NCBI GenBank assembly: GCA_900548345.1
Contig: URKA01000017.1
Span: 1 to 61,282 of the forward strand
Direction: 5' to 3'
Length of the DNA: 61,282 nt
From: an uncultured Paraprevotella sp.
GTDB taxonomy: Bacteria > Bacteroidota > Bacteroidia > Bacteroidales > Bacteroidaceae
Made by a program: the position numbers and the translations under genes. The notes under the pieces were generated by a model, which saw nothing but the letters and a program-made list of their open reading frames with translations, was not told where the DNA came from and did not search any database. The first letter of the stretch is position 1. Every line of letters starts with the position of its first letter. Shown here one piece after another: positions 53,420 to 61,282 of this stretch.

Positions 53420-54505
53420 ATGACGATGAATATAAAGGAACAAACAAGCGAAGCGGTGTGTCTGCTGGAACAGATGGTAAACATACCGTCCGTAAGCCGG
53501 GAAGAACAGGAAGTGGCCGACCTTTTGGAGAATTTCATGCAGCAGAAGCTGTTGAATCCCCGCCGCGAAGGGAACAACATCTGGTGCGGCGCGCCTTCAT
53601 ACCGTTCGGAGAAGCCCACTTTGTTGCTTAATGCGCACATCGACACCGTGCGTCCGGCAGCAAGTTGGACAAGAGAACCGTTCCGCGCCACGCGCGACGG
53701 CGAAAGAATCTACGGATTGGGCACGAACGACGACGGGGCAAGCGTGGTGTCGTTGCTGCAAGCCTATATCGCACTGTCGCAGAGGGAGCAACCCTACAAC
53801 CTGATCTTCCTGGCATCCTGCGAGGAAGAGGTGTCGGGACGGAACGGCATCGAGCGTGTACTACCCCTGCTGCCCCCCATCGACATGGCCTTGGTAGGAG
53901 AGCCCACCGGCATGCAGCCGGCCGTGGCCGAGAAAGGTCTCATGGTGCTGGACGTGACCGCATACGGAAAATCCGGACATGCCGCAAGAAACGAAGGCGA
54001 GAATGCCATATACAAGGCACTCGCAGATTTGGAATGGTTCAGAACCTACCGTTTTCCGAAGGAATCCCCGATGCTGGGCCCCGTAAAAATGAGTGTGACG
54101 GTCATCCAGGCGGGCACACAACATAATGTGGTGCCGGACAAGTGTACGTTCACCGTAGACGTGAGAAGCAACGAATGCTATTCCAATGAGGAAATCTATG
54201 ACATCGTGTGCAGACATACCTCCTGCGAAGTCAAGGCCCGTTCGTTCCGCCTGAACTCATCACGCGTAGACAGAAGCCACCCGATTGTGGCACGCGCCGA
54301 AGCCATGGGAAGGACTCCTTTCGGCTCACCCACGCTTTCCGACCAGGCTCTGATGCACTTTCCTTCACTGAAAATGGGTCCGGGCGACTCCGCACGTTCC
54401 CACACCGCCGACGAGTATGTCACCATACCGGAAATACGCGAAGCCATCGAAATGTACATCCGCTTACTGGACGGGCTGCCGATTCCGTTCAGGGAGAAGG
54501 AATAG
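53420..54505 (+). CDS. argE: M20-family deacylase, acetyl/succinylornithine deacetylase-like
   Basis: This 361-residue protein is an M20 metallopeptidase-type deacylase. LLNAHIDTV gives the first metal His and Asp, GLGTNDDGAS the bridging Asp, and FLASCEEEVSG the catalytic Glu pair. GEPTGM and AYGKSGHAA follow, the latter starting the dimerisation domain. The short C-terminal domain has GPGDSARSHTADEYV with the last metal His. In Bacteroides arginine synthesis uses succinylated intermediates, so the substrate is probably N-succinyl- or N-acetyl-ornithine; the gene name is by similarity. No other arg gene is adjacent. Confidence 0.86.
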   Translation: MTMNIKEQTSEAVCLLEQMVNIPSVSREEQEVADLLENFMQQKLLNPRREGNNIWCGAPSYRSEKPTLLLNAHIDTVRPAASWTREPFRATRDGERIYGLGTNDDGASVVSLLQAYIALSQREQPYNLIFLASCEEEVSGRNGIERVLPLLPPIDMALVGEPTGMQPAVAEKGLMVLDVTAYGKSGHAARNEGENAIYKALADLEWFRTYRFPKESPMLGPVKMSVTVIQAGTQHNVVPDKCTFTVDVRSNECYSNEEIYDIVCRHTSCEVKARSFRLNSSRVDRSHPIVARAEAMGRTPFGSPTLSDQALMHFPSLKMGPGDSARSHTADEYVTIPEIREAIEMYIRLLDGLPIPFREKE

Positions 54506-54537
54506 CACCCTGCTCCGCATCAAACAAAAGAGGGGCC

Positions 54538-55869
54538 TTACCGGCCAATCCACGCTTCAGGGTTCAGCTTCACGGTTTCCTTGCGAAGCTGGAAATGCAA
54601 CACGCAGTTGCCGGAACCGTCATTGTCCACAGTTCCGAGGATGTCGCGGGTCTTCACTTTCTGTCCTTTGACCACACGGACCGAGGACAGGTTACAATAA
54701 ACGGAGATGTAATGCCCGTGGCGGACCAGCACATTCTTCGTATCACCGAACTGGAATACCGCCGAAACCTCTCCGTCGAAAATGGAACGTGCCATGGCCC
54801 CCGCACGGCCGATGTAATTCGTGCCCTTGTTGTCCAGACGCACATTCTTCAAACCCGGTACATTATAAGCACCGAAACGGCTGCCCAGCATGTAACTGCC
54901 GGTGATAGGCACGGGCAGGCGTCCTTTGTTACGCTCAAAACTGCCGTTAAGTGCCTCTTCCTGCGGCGTAATCCATCTGCTTGAAGACGACGATGCGGTC
55001 TTTTTCTTTGTCGAAGAAGAAGAGGATTGGGAAGACGTTCCGCCCTTTTTGTCTTTCTTGTTGGCCGAGGCGGCCTTGCGCCGTGCTTCCGCCTCTGCTT
55101 TCTTACGGGCGGCTTCGGCACGTTTGCGCGCCTGCTCCACTTCGTAGGCAATCATCTGGTCTATCTTCTTGTCCAAGTCGGACAACTGCCTGCGCTGGCT
55201 TTCCACTTCTTTCTGCAAAGTCTTCTTTTTCTTTTGCAGTCCCGCCACATTCTTTTTCTCTTCGTCGTGCTGTTTCTGCAACAAAGCCTTCTGTTCCACG
55301 CACTCGGCAAGCAAGCGGTTCTTCTCGGCCCTCACCTTCAACAGCTCGTTCTTCCTCTCCAACAGTTCGTTTTGCTTGTCTACAATCTGAGCGGCCAGCG
55401 TGCGCTGATAATTGGCATACTCACGGGCGTAGCGCGAACGGCGGTACATTTGCGTGAACGACTGTGACGACAGGACGAAAAGCAACGGGCTGGTTGCCGT
55501 GCGGTATGTCGCGGCATAGCGCAATGCCTTGGCATAATCGTCTTTCTTGGCCTCCAGTTCACGGGCCGTCTTATCCACGGTCTGTTGCAGCACATCCACT
55601 TGATTGTCCATGTGCTTCAGCTGCACTTCCATCGTGTCAATATAGCGTTTCCGGCTTTCGATTCTATTGGCAATCTGGCTGATGTCCTTCATCTTGACGA
55701 TTACGGTATTCTCCGTGCTCTTCAGTTCCTTCTGCGAACGGGCCAGCCCCTTCTGCACTTCCTTCTTCTTCGTCTGCAAGGCCTTAATCTTACGATTGGT
55801 CTGTGCATCGGCAAGCGGCGGGAAGCCCCAGCAAATCATCAGAAAAACACACGCAACCCTTATATTCAT
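54538..55869 (-). CDS. EnvC-like murein hydrolase activator (degenerate LytM domain)
   Basis: This 443-residue exported protein has a signal peptide, a long coiled coil (residues ~25-260, rich in Lys, Gln and Glu), an Ala/Lys/Ser linker with SSQSSSSSTKKK, and a C-terminal LytM/M23 domain (SRFGAYNVPGLKNVRLDNKGTNYIG in pieces, VLVRHGHYISVYCNL, LHFQLRKETVKLNPEAWI). The first zinc His and the Asp of HxxxD are replaced by Asn/Asn-like residues, so it is probably an amidase activator rather than a hydrolase. It is the last gene of the dut-TPR-DUF4292 operon; its ATG overlaps the DUF4292 stop by 4 bp. Confidence 0.86.
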   Translation of the reverse strand: MNIRVACVFLMICWGFPPLADAQTNRKIKALQTKKKEVQKGLARSQKELKSTENTVIVKMKDISQIANRIESRKRYIDTMEVQLKHMDNQVDVLQQTVDKTARELEAKKDDYAKALRYAATYRTATSPLLFVLSSQSFTQMYRRSRYAREYANYQRTLAAQIVDKQNELLERKNELLKVRAEKNRLLAECVEQKALLQKQHDEEKKNVAGLQKKKKTLQKEVESQRRQLSDLDKKIDQMIAYEVEQARKRAEAARKKAEAEARRKAASANKKDKKGGTSSQSSSSSTKKKTASSSSSRWITPQEEALNGSFERNKGRLPVPITGSYMLGSRFGAYNVPGLKNVRLDNKGTNYIGRAGAMARSIFDGEVSAVFQFGDTKNVLVRHGHYISVYCNLSSVRVVKGQKVKTRDILGTVDNDGSGNCVLHFQLRKETVKLNPEAWIGR

Positions 55870-56711
55870 AACTTCATCAACTGTTTTAGAATCGTTTCCG
55901 GAGCCACTTTTTTATACTTCCCCCCCGGCTCCTGTGTGGGCTCCACCTTTTTGGCATTCAGTTTCAGGCTACCCAACGAGAAGTCCGCCGTATAGCTTTT
56001 CACACCGTCACGTACGGACAGACGCATCTTGTCGGGGAAACTTTTCTGCTCCACCGCCGCAAAATGCAGGTAGGTCCAGTCCAGACGGGATGAAACCAAC
56101 TTGGTGGGCGATGCCACCGACGTGTTCCGGAGCAGTCCGGTCAACAAATCTACCACAAACCGGCACTGCAACATGCCGTTGTCCTGTGTGGTCAGCACGG
56201 CGCTTTCATCCGTACGGCTGACAGAAAAATCGCTTTCATTCCACGAACTTCCGCTGCCGGGAACAAACAAATCACCCCAGAACAGTGCCTGCAAGGAATA
56301 GAAGTCGATGCCGGCATCAAGGAGATAAGGCACCTCCGAATAGCTGACCTTGACATACTGGCGCTCCATGCGGTTGACCATCATCATATACTGCGGTGTA
56401 AACTCCAGACGCCCCACTTCCATCATTCCCATAATCACCAAAGAAAGCTGAATGACTTCGTCGCGCTTCAAATTGCAGTTTCCACCCACCGAAAGCGACT
56501 TTCCGCCGGCTTTCAGCGATAGATTCATCTTCGCGGTCACGGTGCCGTCCTTCAGCGCAGCGCCGGCCATTTTGTCCACCCATTCCGTATGCAGTCCCGC
56601 ATCGCCGGCGTCACCGCCGGCCCCCTCCGTCTGCCGCGCCGAACGGCACGCCGACAAGACGAAAATGACAACCGCCGCGCAGATGCATGCCCCTATCTGA
56701 TGTCGTCTCAT
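55866..56711 (-). CDS. DUF4292 lipoprotein
   Basis: This 281-residue protein has a lipoprotein signal (ICAAVVIFVLSACRS). The rest is a LolA/LppX-like beta-rich domain with DUF4292 features: GNCNLKRDEVIQLS, MGMMEVGRLEFTPQ, MMVNRMERQYVKV and LNAKKVEP near the end. It is lipid-anchored and likely periplasm-facing. ATG 56711 overlaps the TPR stop by 4 bp, and its own stop overlaps the EnvC-like start by 4 bp, so all three are coupled. The frame is open to 56822, but that would extend into the TPR gene. A role in envelope assembly is inferred. Confidence 0.85.
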   Translation of the reverse strand: MRRHQIGACICAAVVIFVLSACRSARQTEGAGGDAGDAGLHTEWVDKMAGAALKDGTVTAKMNLSLKAGGKSLSVGGNCNLKRDEVIQLSLVIMGMMEVGRLEFTPQYMMMVNRMERQYVKVSYSEVPYLLDAGIDFYSLQALFWGDLFVPGSGSSWNESDFSVSRTDESAVLTTQDNGMLQCRFVVDLLTGLLRNTSVASPTKLVSSRLDWTYLHFAAVEQKSFPDKMRLSVRDGVKSYTADFSLGSLKLNAKKVEPTQEPGGKYKKVAPETILKQLMKL

Positions 56712-58453
56712 TCCTCTATATATTTTTTCTGTTGAATCTTCTGCGCCAGCACGGCCGACACTTCTCCGCCCTTGTCTTGCGCCATCTTCCAATACTTCAA
56801 AGCCTTGTCCATATCTCCGCACATGGCATATATGTCTCCGGCATGTTCCAGTACGCCGGCCGACACGCTTGGGTCATCCTTGATGTCTCCCTCCAGCACC
56901 TGTTCCATATACAGCTTCGACTCGGCATATTTGCCTTTGATGAAGAGAATCCACGCGTACGTATCCAGATAGGTCTTATTGGCAGGTTCCGCCACAATCG
57001 TGCGATGACTCATCTCTTCGGCCTTGTCCAGCTCGCGTTTCTCCAAAGAAAGGTAATAAGCGTAGTTGTTCATGCAGGCTATGTTGTCGCTGCGGTACAC
57101 CAGGCAGGAATCGTACGCGGCAAATGCGGAGTCTTTCTGGCCCTCGACATAATACAGGTCACCCATCATGGAGAACATGTCGGACACGATTTTAATGTCC
57201 GAATCGGGCTTCACCTGTCTCACCCCCGTACGGAAAGCCTCCAGGGCATCTTTGCTCCGGTCAAGCTGGTAATATGACACCCCCATGTAGTAATAGCAGA
57301 GCAGTTCGTCGGGATAATGCTTGACGCACTTGTTGCTAAGTTCCGCAATACGGCCGTAATCCTGTTTGTTGATGGCGGATTCCAGCAACTGCAGCAATGC
57401 CATGCGGTTGTCCGGCTCCAGTTTCAGCACCCGTTCCCAGACCTCGTCTTTCTGTTCGTTCATCTGTTTCAACTGAAGATAAGAGGCGTAAAGCGTGAGC
57501 ATGTCTACGGTTTCGGGCACGGAAGACAAGATACGGTCGAAAGCTGACAACACCACCGTGCTGTCGCGTTTCTCCGTCTCGCATTCCACGATGTAATTGC
57601 GCATCAGCACCACCCTCGCCCGGTCATCTACCGACCTGCCGTACAAAAGGTCTTCCAGCTGTACGTTGTAGAGCGAATCCTGTTTCGTCTCTTTGTAATA
57701 TTCAAGCAACGACATGCGCAAGGCCTGGTTGGAAGGTTCTTTCTCCTGCACTTCCTTGTATATGCCGTATGCCTTTTCCGCCTGTCCCACCATCAGATAC
57801 TGGTCGCCCACAAGCACTTTGTAGGCCAAATCGTTCGGGTTGTCCTCCACCAGCTTCTCCAGTTCGGCAAAAGCCTTGTCGTCTTCCTTCAACTCCCGGT
57901 AAAGCCCGAACTTCTGCAGACACAACGACACATTGCGGCCTTCCAGCAGTTCGATGCGGTCTATGGCACGGATGGCACTCCGGTAGTCGCCGTTATCCTT
58001 GTACATGTTGACCAGCTGCGCCAGCACATCGGAACGGGAAGGGTTGCACCTCACCATGTCTTCCAGCACGGGAAGGGCCTTTTTGTTCTCGCGTTTCCGC
58101 ATGTAATACGAGGCCAGCACTTCCTTGTAGTCGATATTGTCGGGCGCAATCTCCGTCGACCTGCGCAAGTATCTCTCGCTCGTGCTGTCATCACTCAACG
58201 CCAGATAATAGATGCCGAGGTCGAACAAGACCTCGCTCGCATCCGGCTTGATGTCCAGACAATGCCTGTACAGTTCGAAAGCCTCGTCGTGGCGTTCCGC
58301 CAGACGCTTGTTGACAGCCTCCAGATAAAGGTTGTCAAACCTGCGCTGGGCCTCGGCCGTCAGTCCCGCGGACTTGGTCCCGCCGCACGAAGTGCAAAGC
58401 AGCACCATGCCGCACAATGTTCCGAATATGAATGACAATGACTTTACCACCAC
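56708..58453 (-). CDS. TPR-repeat lipoprotein
   Basis: This protein of about 581 residues has a lipoprotein signal (FIFGTLCGMVLLCTSC) and roughly ten tetratricopeptide repeats (for example AFELYRHCLDIKPDASEVLFDLG, and SAFAAYDSCLVYRSDNIACMNN in shorter pieces). It is probably a scaffold for the envelope proteins encoded downstream. The start is uncertain: GTG 58453 follows the dut stop directly and begins the signal peptide; an ATG at 58540 would overlap dut by 86 bp. Position between dut and DUF4292 fixes it in the operon. Confidence 0.82.
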   Translation of the reverse strand: MVVKSLSFIFGTLCGMVLLCTSCGGTKSAGLTAEAQRRFDNLYLEAVNKRLAERHDEAFELYRHCLDIKPDASEVLFDLGIYYLALSDDSTSERYLRRSTEIAPDNIDYKEVLASYYMRKRENKKALPVLEDMVRCNPSRSDVLAQLVNMYKDNGDYRSAIRAIDRIELLEGRNVSLCLQKFGLYRELKEDDKAFAELEKLVEDNPNDLAYKVLVGDQYLMVGQAEKAYGIYKEVQEKEPSNQALRMSLLEYYKETKQDSLYNVQLEDLLYGRSVDDRARVVLMRNYIVECETEKRDSTVVLSAFDRILSSVPETVDMLTLYASYLQLKQMNEQKDEVWERVLKLEPDNRMALLQLLESAINKQDYGRIAELSNKCVKHYPDELLCYYYMGVSYYQLDRSKDALEAFRTGVRQVKPDSDIKIVSDMFSMMGDLYYVEGQKDSAFAAYDSCLVYRSDNIACMNNYAYYLSLEKRELDKAEEMSHRTIVAEPANKTYLDTYAWILFIKGKYAESKLYMEQVLEGDIKDDPSVSAGVLEHAGDIYAMCGDMDKALKYWKMAQDKGGEVSAVLAQKIQQKKYIEE

Positions 58454-58454
58454 C

Positions 58455-58904
58455 TTACCGTTCTCCAGAATGACCGAATCCTCCTTCTCCTCTCTCCGTT
58501 TCGTCAAGCACGTCCACTGCTTTCCAGCAGGCACGTTCATAGCGCGCCACGACCATCTGCGCGATACGCTCCCCGTCCCGTATCTCGAACGGTTCCGACG
58601 AAAGATTCACCAGAATGATGCAAATCTCTCCGCGGTAATCGGCATCTATCGTGCCCGGAGAGTTCAGCACCGTAATGCCTTTTTTCAAAGCCAGACCGCT
58701 ACGCGGACGAATCTGCGCCTCGGCACCTTCCGGCAATGCGATATAAAGCCCCGTAGGTATCAGGCAACGCTCCAAAGGTTTCAGCACGACAGGTTCGTCC
58801 AGGTTGGCACGCAAGTCCATTCCCGCAGAGTCGGACGTGGCATACTGCGGCAGGGGATGATGGGATTTATTGATGATTCTTACTTCCATTACCTTTCCAC
58901 TCAT
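58455..58904 (-). CDS. dut: dUTP diphosphatase
   Basis: This 149-residue enzyme cleaves dUTP to dUMP and keeps uracil out of DNA. The five trimeric-dUTPase motifs are in order: SAGMDLRA, RPRSGLALKKG, LNSPGTIDADYRGE, DGERIAQMVV and RGEGGFGHSG. It heads the operon with the TPR, DUF4292 and EnvC-like genes. ATG 58889 is an alternative start. Confidence 0.96.
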   Translation of the reverse strand: MSGKVMEVRIINKSHHPLPQYATSDSAGMDLRANLDEPVVLKPLERCLIPTGLYIALPEGAEAQIRPRSGLALKKGITVLNSPGTIDADYRGEICIILVNLSSEPFEIRDGERIAQMVVARYERACWKAVDVLDETERGEGGFGHSGER

Positions 58905-58919
58905 AATTGTTCTAAGCTA

Positions 58920-58927
58920 CAAAAGTA
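58920..58927 (-). promoter_or_regulatory. -7 box (TACTTTTG)
   Basis: This is a full TAnnTTTG match on the minus strand about 16 bp before the dut ATG at 58904. It is divergent to the dGTPase promoter at 58991-58998. Confidence 0.55.
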
Positions 58928-58990
58928 ACCAAATCTATTTATTCCGCCATTGATTTACACGGAAAAAGAGAAAATGTCGGGCTTTTTAAT

Positions 58991-58998
58991 TACTTTTG
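58991..58998 (+). promoter_or_regulatory. -7 box (TACTTTTG)
   Basis: This is a full TAnnTTTG match about 23 bp before the dGTPase ATG. Confidence 0.55.
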
Positions 58999-59020
58999 TG
59001 AAGAATCAACATAAACAGAC

Positions 59021-60376
59021 ATGAACTGGCAACAACTAATCTCCAACAAACGCCTCGGACTGGAGAAATATCATCAGGTACGCAAGGATGACCGCACGGA
59101 ATTCCAGCGCGATTACGACCGCCTTATCTTCTCCGCACCGTTCCGGCGGTTGCAGAACAAAACACAGGTGTTTCCGCTCCCCGGCAGCATATTCGTGCAC
59201 AACCGTCTGACCCACAGTCTGGAAGTTTCCAGCGTAGGACGTTCGCTCGGCAACGACGTGTCGCGTGCCTTGATACAGAAACATCCCGAACTGGCCAACA
59301 GCCATCTGACCGAAGCGGGGGCCATCGTATCGGCGGCCTGTCTGGCACACGATCTGGGCAATCCTCCGTTCGGCCATTCGGGCGAACGGGCCATCGGCAC
59401 CTTTTTCAGCGAAGGGAAGGGGGGCTGGCTACGGACATACAAAGACCCGACAACGGGCGACAGCCTGAGCGAAGCGGAATGGAACGACCTGATTCATTTT
59501 GAAGGCAACGCCAACGCCTTCCGTCTGCTGACCCATCATTTCAAGGGCCGGCGCGAGGGCGGTTTCGTCATGACCTACACCACACTGGCTTCTATCGTCA
59601 AATACCCGTTCTCATCCGATGCCGCAGGCAAACATGCCAAGTTCGGTTTCTTCAGGAGCGAAACCGAAGACTACCTCCGCATTGCCGAAGAGTTAGGCAT
59701 TCCGCGCATGGCAGACAAGGCCGGCACATATCGGTTTGCACGCCATCCGTTCGTCTACCTTGTGGAGGCTGCCGACGACATCTGCTACGAAATCATGGAT
59801 ATAGAAGACGCGCACAAACTGAAGATACTCAACACCGCCGAGACACAGCAACTTCTGCTGGACTTCTTCGATGAAGACCGTCAAAAGAGTATCAAGGAAA
59901 ATATGACGCACGTAAGCGACATCAACGAACAGATTGTCTACCTGCGTTCCTGTGTCATCGGATGCCTGGAAAGCGAATGCGTGAAGGTTTTCATTGCGCA
60001 TGAAGACGAACTTCTGAACGGCACTTTCAAAGGCACCCTTATCGACCACATTTCGGAGATACCGTGCAAGGCTTACAAGGCGTGCGAGGCCATGGCTTAT
60101 GCCAAGATATACCGCAGCAAGGATGTGGTGGACATCGAACTGGCCGGCTTTCAGGTCATCACCACACTGCTCGACCTCATGACCGAAGCCGTATGCCATC
60201 CGGAAAAGGCCTACTCCAAGTTGCTCATCAACCGCGTGTCGCAACAGTACGACATCCGTGCCGAACGCCTGTACGACCGCCTCATGTCCGTATTGGACTA
60301 CATCTCAGGCATGACCGACATATACGCCCTCGACCTGTACCGTAAAATCAACGGAATGAGCCTGCCTATGGTATAG
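59021..60376 (+). CDS. dgt: Deoxyguanosinetriphosphate triphosphohydrolase (dGTPase)
   Basis: This 451-residue HD-domain enzyme splits dGTP (or other dNTPs) to deoxynucleoside and triphosphate. The motifs are RRLQNKTQVFPL, HNRLTHSLEVSSVGR (first metal His), CLAHDLGNPPFGHSGE (HD pair) and FEGNANAFRLLTHH, with VEAADDICYEIMD giving the last metal Asp. It is divergent from dut, so two dNTP-cleaving enzymes share one control region. Confidence 0.94.
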   Translation: MNWQQLISNKRLGLEKYHQVRKDDRTEFQRDYDRLIFSAPFRRLQNKTQVFPLPGSIFVHNRLTHSLEVSSVGRSLGNDVSRALIQKHPELANSHLTEAGAIVSAACLAHDLGNPPFGHSGERAIGTFFSEGKGGWLRTYKDPTTGDSLSEAEWNDLIHFEGNANAFRLLTHHFKGRREGGFVMTYTTLASIVKYPFSSDAAGKHAKFGFFRSETEDYLRIAEELGIPRMADKAGTYRFARHPFVYLVEAADDICYEIMDIEDAHKLKILNTAETQQLLLDFFDEDRQKSIKENMTHVSDINEQIVYLRSCVIGCLESECVKVFIAHEDELLNGTFKGTLIDHISEIPCKAYKACEAMAYAKIYRSKDVVDIELAGFQVITTLLDLMTEAVCHPEKAYSKLLINRVSQQYDIRAERLYDRLMSVLDYISGMTDIYALDLYRKINGMSLPMV

Positions 60377-60512
60377 CATGGAGCTGTCCGTGATGTGAAA
60401 CCGGTAACAAGCCTACAGCTTCTATACATAAAAGTTTTACCCGACAGCAATAGAAGAATCTAAGAGTCGAAGCAAACATAAAGGGTTTCCCGTCCTCGCA
60501 CGCGCGTACGTA

Positions 60513-60835
60513 ACAGGAGTTTTTTGAAAACACCCTTCATGGGTTCAGACTTATTGATATACAGTAAGATAAGTGTGTACCATCTTTCAGACTTCCTTTC
60601 ATGCAAACCCACACAGGTGAAGGATGAATCGCACACAGGTGAGGAACGAATCGCGCACAGGTGAAGGATGAATCACACACAGGTGAAGGATGAATCACAC
60701 ACAGGTGAAGGATATCGGGCGCAAGGTTGCGTTAAGCCTTTTCAAAATGAAGGGAACCTGAATGACAGATGAACCTTAACACATTGTCATTCAAACAGTC
60801 TGAACCCTTGAAGGGTATTTTCAAAAAACTTCTGT
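60513..60835. repeat. 39-bp inverted repeats flanking a repeat array
   Basis: The arm at 60513-60551 (containing AGTTTTTTGAAAA and GGGTTCAGACT) and its complement at 60797-60835 match at 36 of 39 positions by hand. They are separated by 245 bp that contain the five 22-bp repeats. Confidence 0.8.
60610..60719. repeat. Five 22-bp tandem repeats
   Basis: Units at 60610, 60632, 60654, 60676 and 60698 share CACAGGTGA and mostly read CACACAGGTGAAGGATGAATCR. They are the same family as 10222-10287. There are no spacers between the units, so it is not CRISPR. Confidence 0.9.
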
Positions 60836-60865
60836 AGGGGAAGGTGTTGTTTATCAAAAAAACGT

Positions 60866-60873
60866 TATTTTTG
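60866..60873 (+). promoter_or_regulatory. -7 box (TATTTTTG)
   Basis: This is a full TAnnTTTG match about 88 bp before ATG 60961 of the HsdR gene and outside the inverted repeats. Confidence 0.5.
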
Positions 60874-60960
60874 TATTTGGATTGAGGAAACTCTCTCAAG
60901 ACATACAAATTAAAAGAAGCGTTATGCACTACACTTCCGATAATATACAATATCAAGAAC

Positions 60961-61282
60961 ATGACTCCTGAAGAAAAAGCAAGAATAAAGATTGATCAGT
61001 GGTTTGCTGATGCTGGTTGGGAAGTAATCAATAGGGATGACTATGAACCGACTTGTACAGCTGCCGCCATAAGGGAAGGGCTACTAAAAGGTAATCTCGA
61101 AGCAGATTATTTTCTTTTTATAAACGGAAAGGCTGTTGGCGTACTTGAAGCCAAACGCGAAGAAACAGATGCTTTTTCTTCTAAGGTATGCGAGCAAGCA
61201 GCCTTATATGCCAGAAGCGTACCTAACATATATCAGACATATCAAAAGCCACTGCCATTTATATTCACATCCAACGGAAAGG
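60961..61282 (+). CDS. hsdR: Type I restriction endonuclease subunit R (N-terminal fragment)
   Basis: The frame from ATG 60961 is open to the window end (107 codons). The N-terminus matches HsdR proteins: RIKIDQWFADAGWEV, AAIREGLLKGNLEADYFLF and AVGVLEAKRE. The last two provide the Asp and Glu-x-Lys of the PD-(D/E)XK nuclease that cleaves unmodified DNA. The helicase part and the HsdM/HsdS genes would lie beyond the window. The codons are more AT-rich than in the core genes nearby, fitting an acquired defence locus. Confidence 0.85.
   Translation, partial: MTPEEKARIKIDQWFADAGWEVINRDDYEPTCTAAAIREGLLKGNLEADYFLFINGKAVGVLEAKREETDAFSSKVCEQAALYARSVPNIYQTYQKPLPFIFTSNGK

Larger units (their letters stand above)
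60377..60960. other. Intergenic region with repeats upstream of HsdR
   Basis: No gene is seen over 584 bp. It holds a pair of 39-bp inverted repeats (60513-60551 and 60797-60835), five 22-bp tandem repeats between them (60610-60719) and the -7 box for the HsdR gene (60866-60873). Confidence 0.75.

Noticed and set aside
60610..60719. CRISPR array
   Set aside because: Repeats are directly tandem with no spacers, and no cas genes are present.

Overview
The window reads as chromosomal DNA of a gut Bacteroidales species, most likely Bacteroidaceae (Bacteroides or Phocaeicola). The reasons are the Bacteroides-type -7 promoter boxes (TAnnTTTG) in front of many genes, the scarcity of Shine-Dalgarno sites, two giant hybrid two-component sensors (HTCS), SusCD-era polysaccharide enzymes, and DUF5686, DUF4292 and EnvC-like genes in arrangements typical of that group. 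All functional calls come from reading the translated sequence; no database was searched.

Layout. 1-54 is the 3' half of tRNA-Phe. 125-9133 is a lipid-headgroup or phosphodiester-type cluster: an ATP-grasp enzyme, two paralogous CDP-alcohol phosphatidyltransferases, a HAD phosphatase, a sugar-phosphate-type nucleotidyltransferase, an IspD/TarI-like cytidylyltransferase, a DUF5686 outer-membrane protein and a PF14907-like nucleotidyltransferase. Its end product is not evident from the sequence. 9326-15127 holds housekeeping and assorted genes: a double-META lipoprotein, a YciO/Sua5-like protein, a malic enzyme fused to a phosphotransacetylase domain, and an AAA-ATPase/PD-(D/E)XK protein.

15470-38403 is a carbohydrate-utilisation cluster: HTCS, a secreted unknown, two GH2 enzymes, a broken GH51 arabinofuranosidase, a second HTCS, a very large GH78 rhamnosidase and a clan-A-type glycosidase with lectin domains. 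No SusC/SusD pair is present here, so glycan uptake must be encoded elsewhere. The enzyme set suggests an arabinose-, galactose- and rhamnose-containing plant polysaccharide.

38520-45711 is core: LrgA/LrgB, alkaline phosphatase, a helix-hairpin-helix protein, an SNF-type transporter, a VanZ-like protein, and an operon of release factor 2, a 50-residue membrane protein and a CYTH protein. 45835-51160 is an accessory island of gene remnants (efflux adaptor, XRE regulator, ORF6N protein), a two-gene AlbA/Schlafen-type ATPase plus helical-protein operon, and a gene-free 1 kb carrying two arrays of short sequences at 31-32 bp period. 51326-60376 is core again: acyl-CoA ligase, ornithine-type deacetylase, the dut-TPR-DUF4292-EnvC operon, and a dGTPase. 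The window ends in the start of a type I restriction HsdR gene, preceded by 22-bp tandem repeats between 39-bp inverted repeats.

The most unusual features are the CDP-alcohol cluster with a shifted catalytic motif, the 22-bp repeat family seen at two intergenic sites plus a related hairpin inside an HTCS gene, the 31-bp-period arrays in the island, and an 87-bp AT-rich element present twice.
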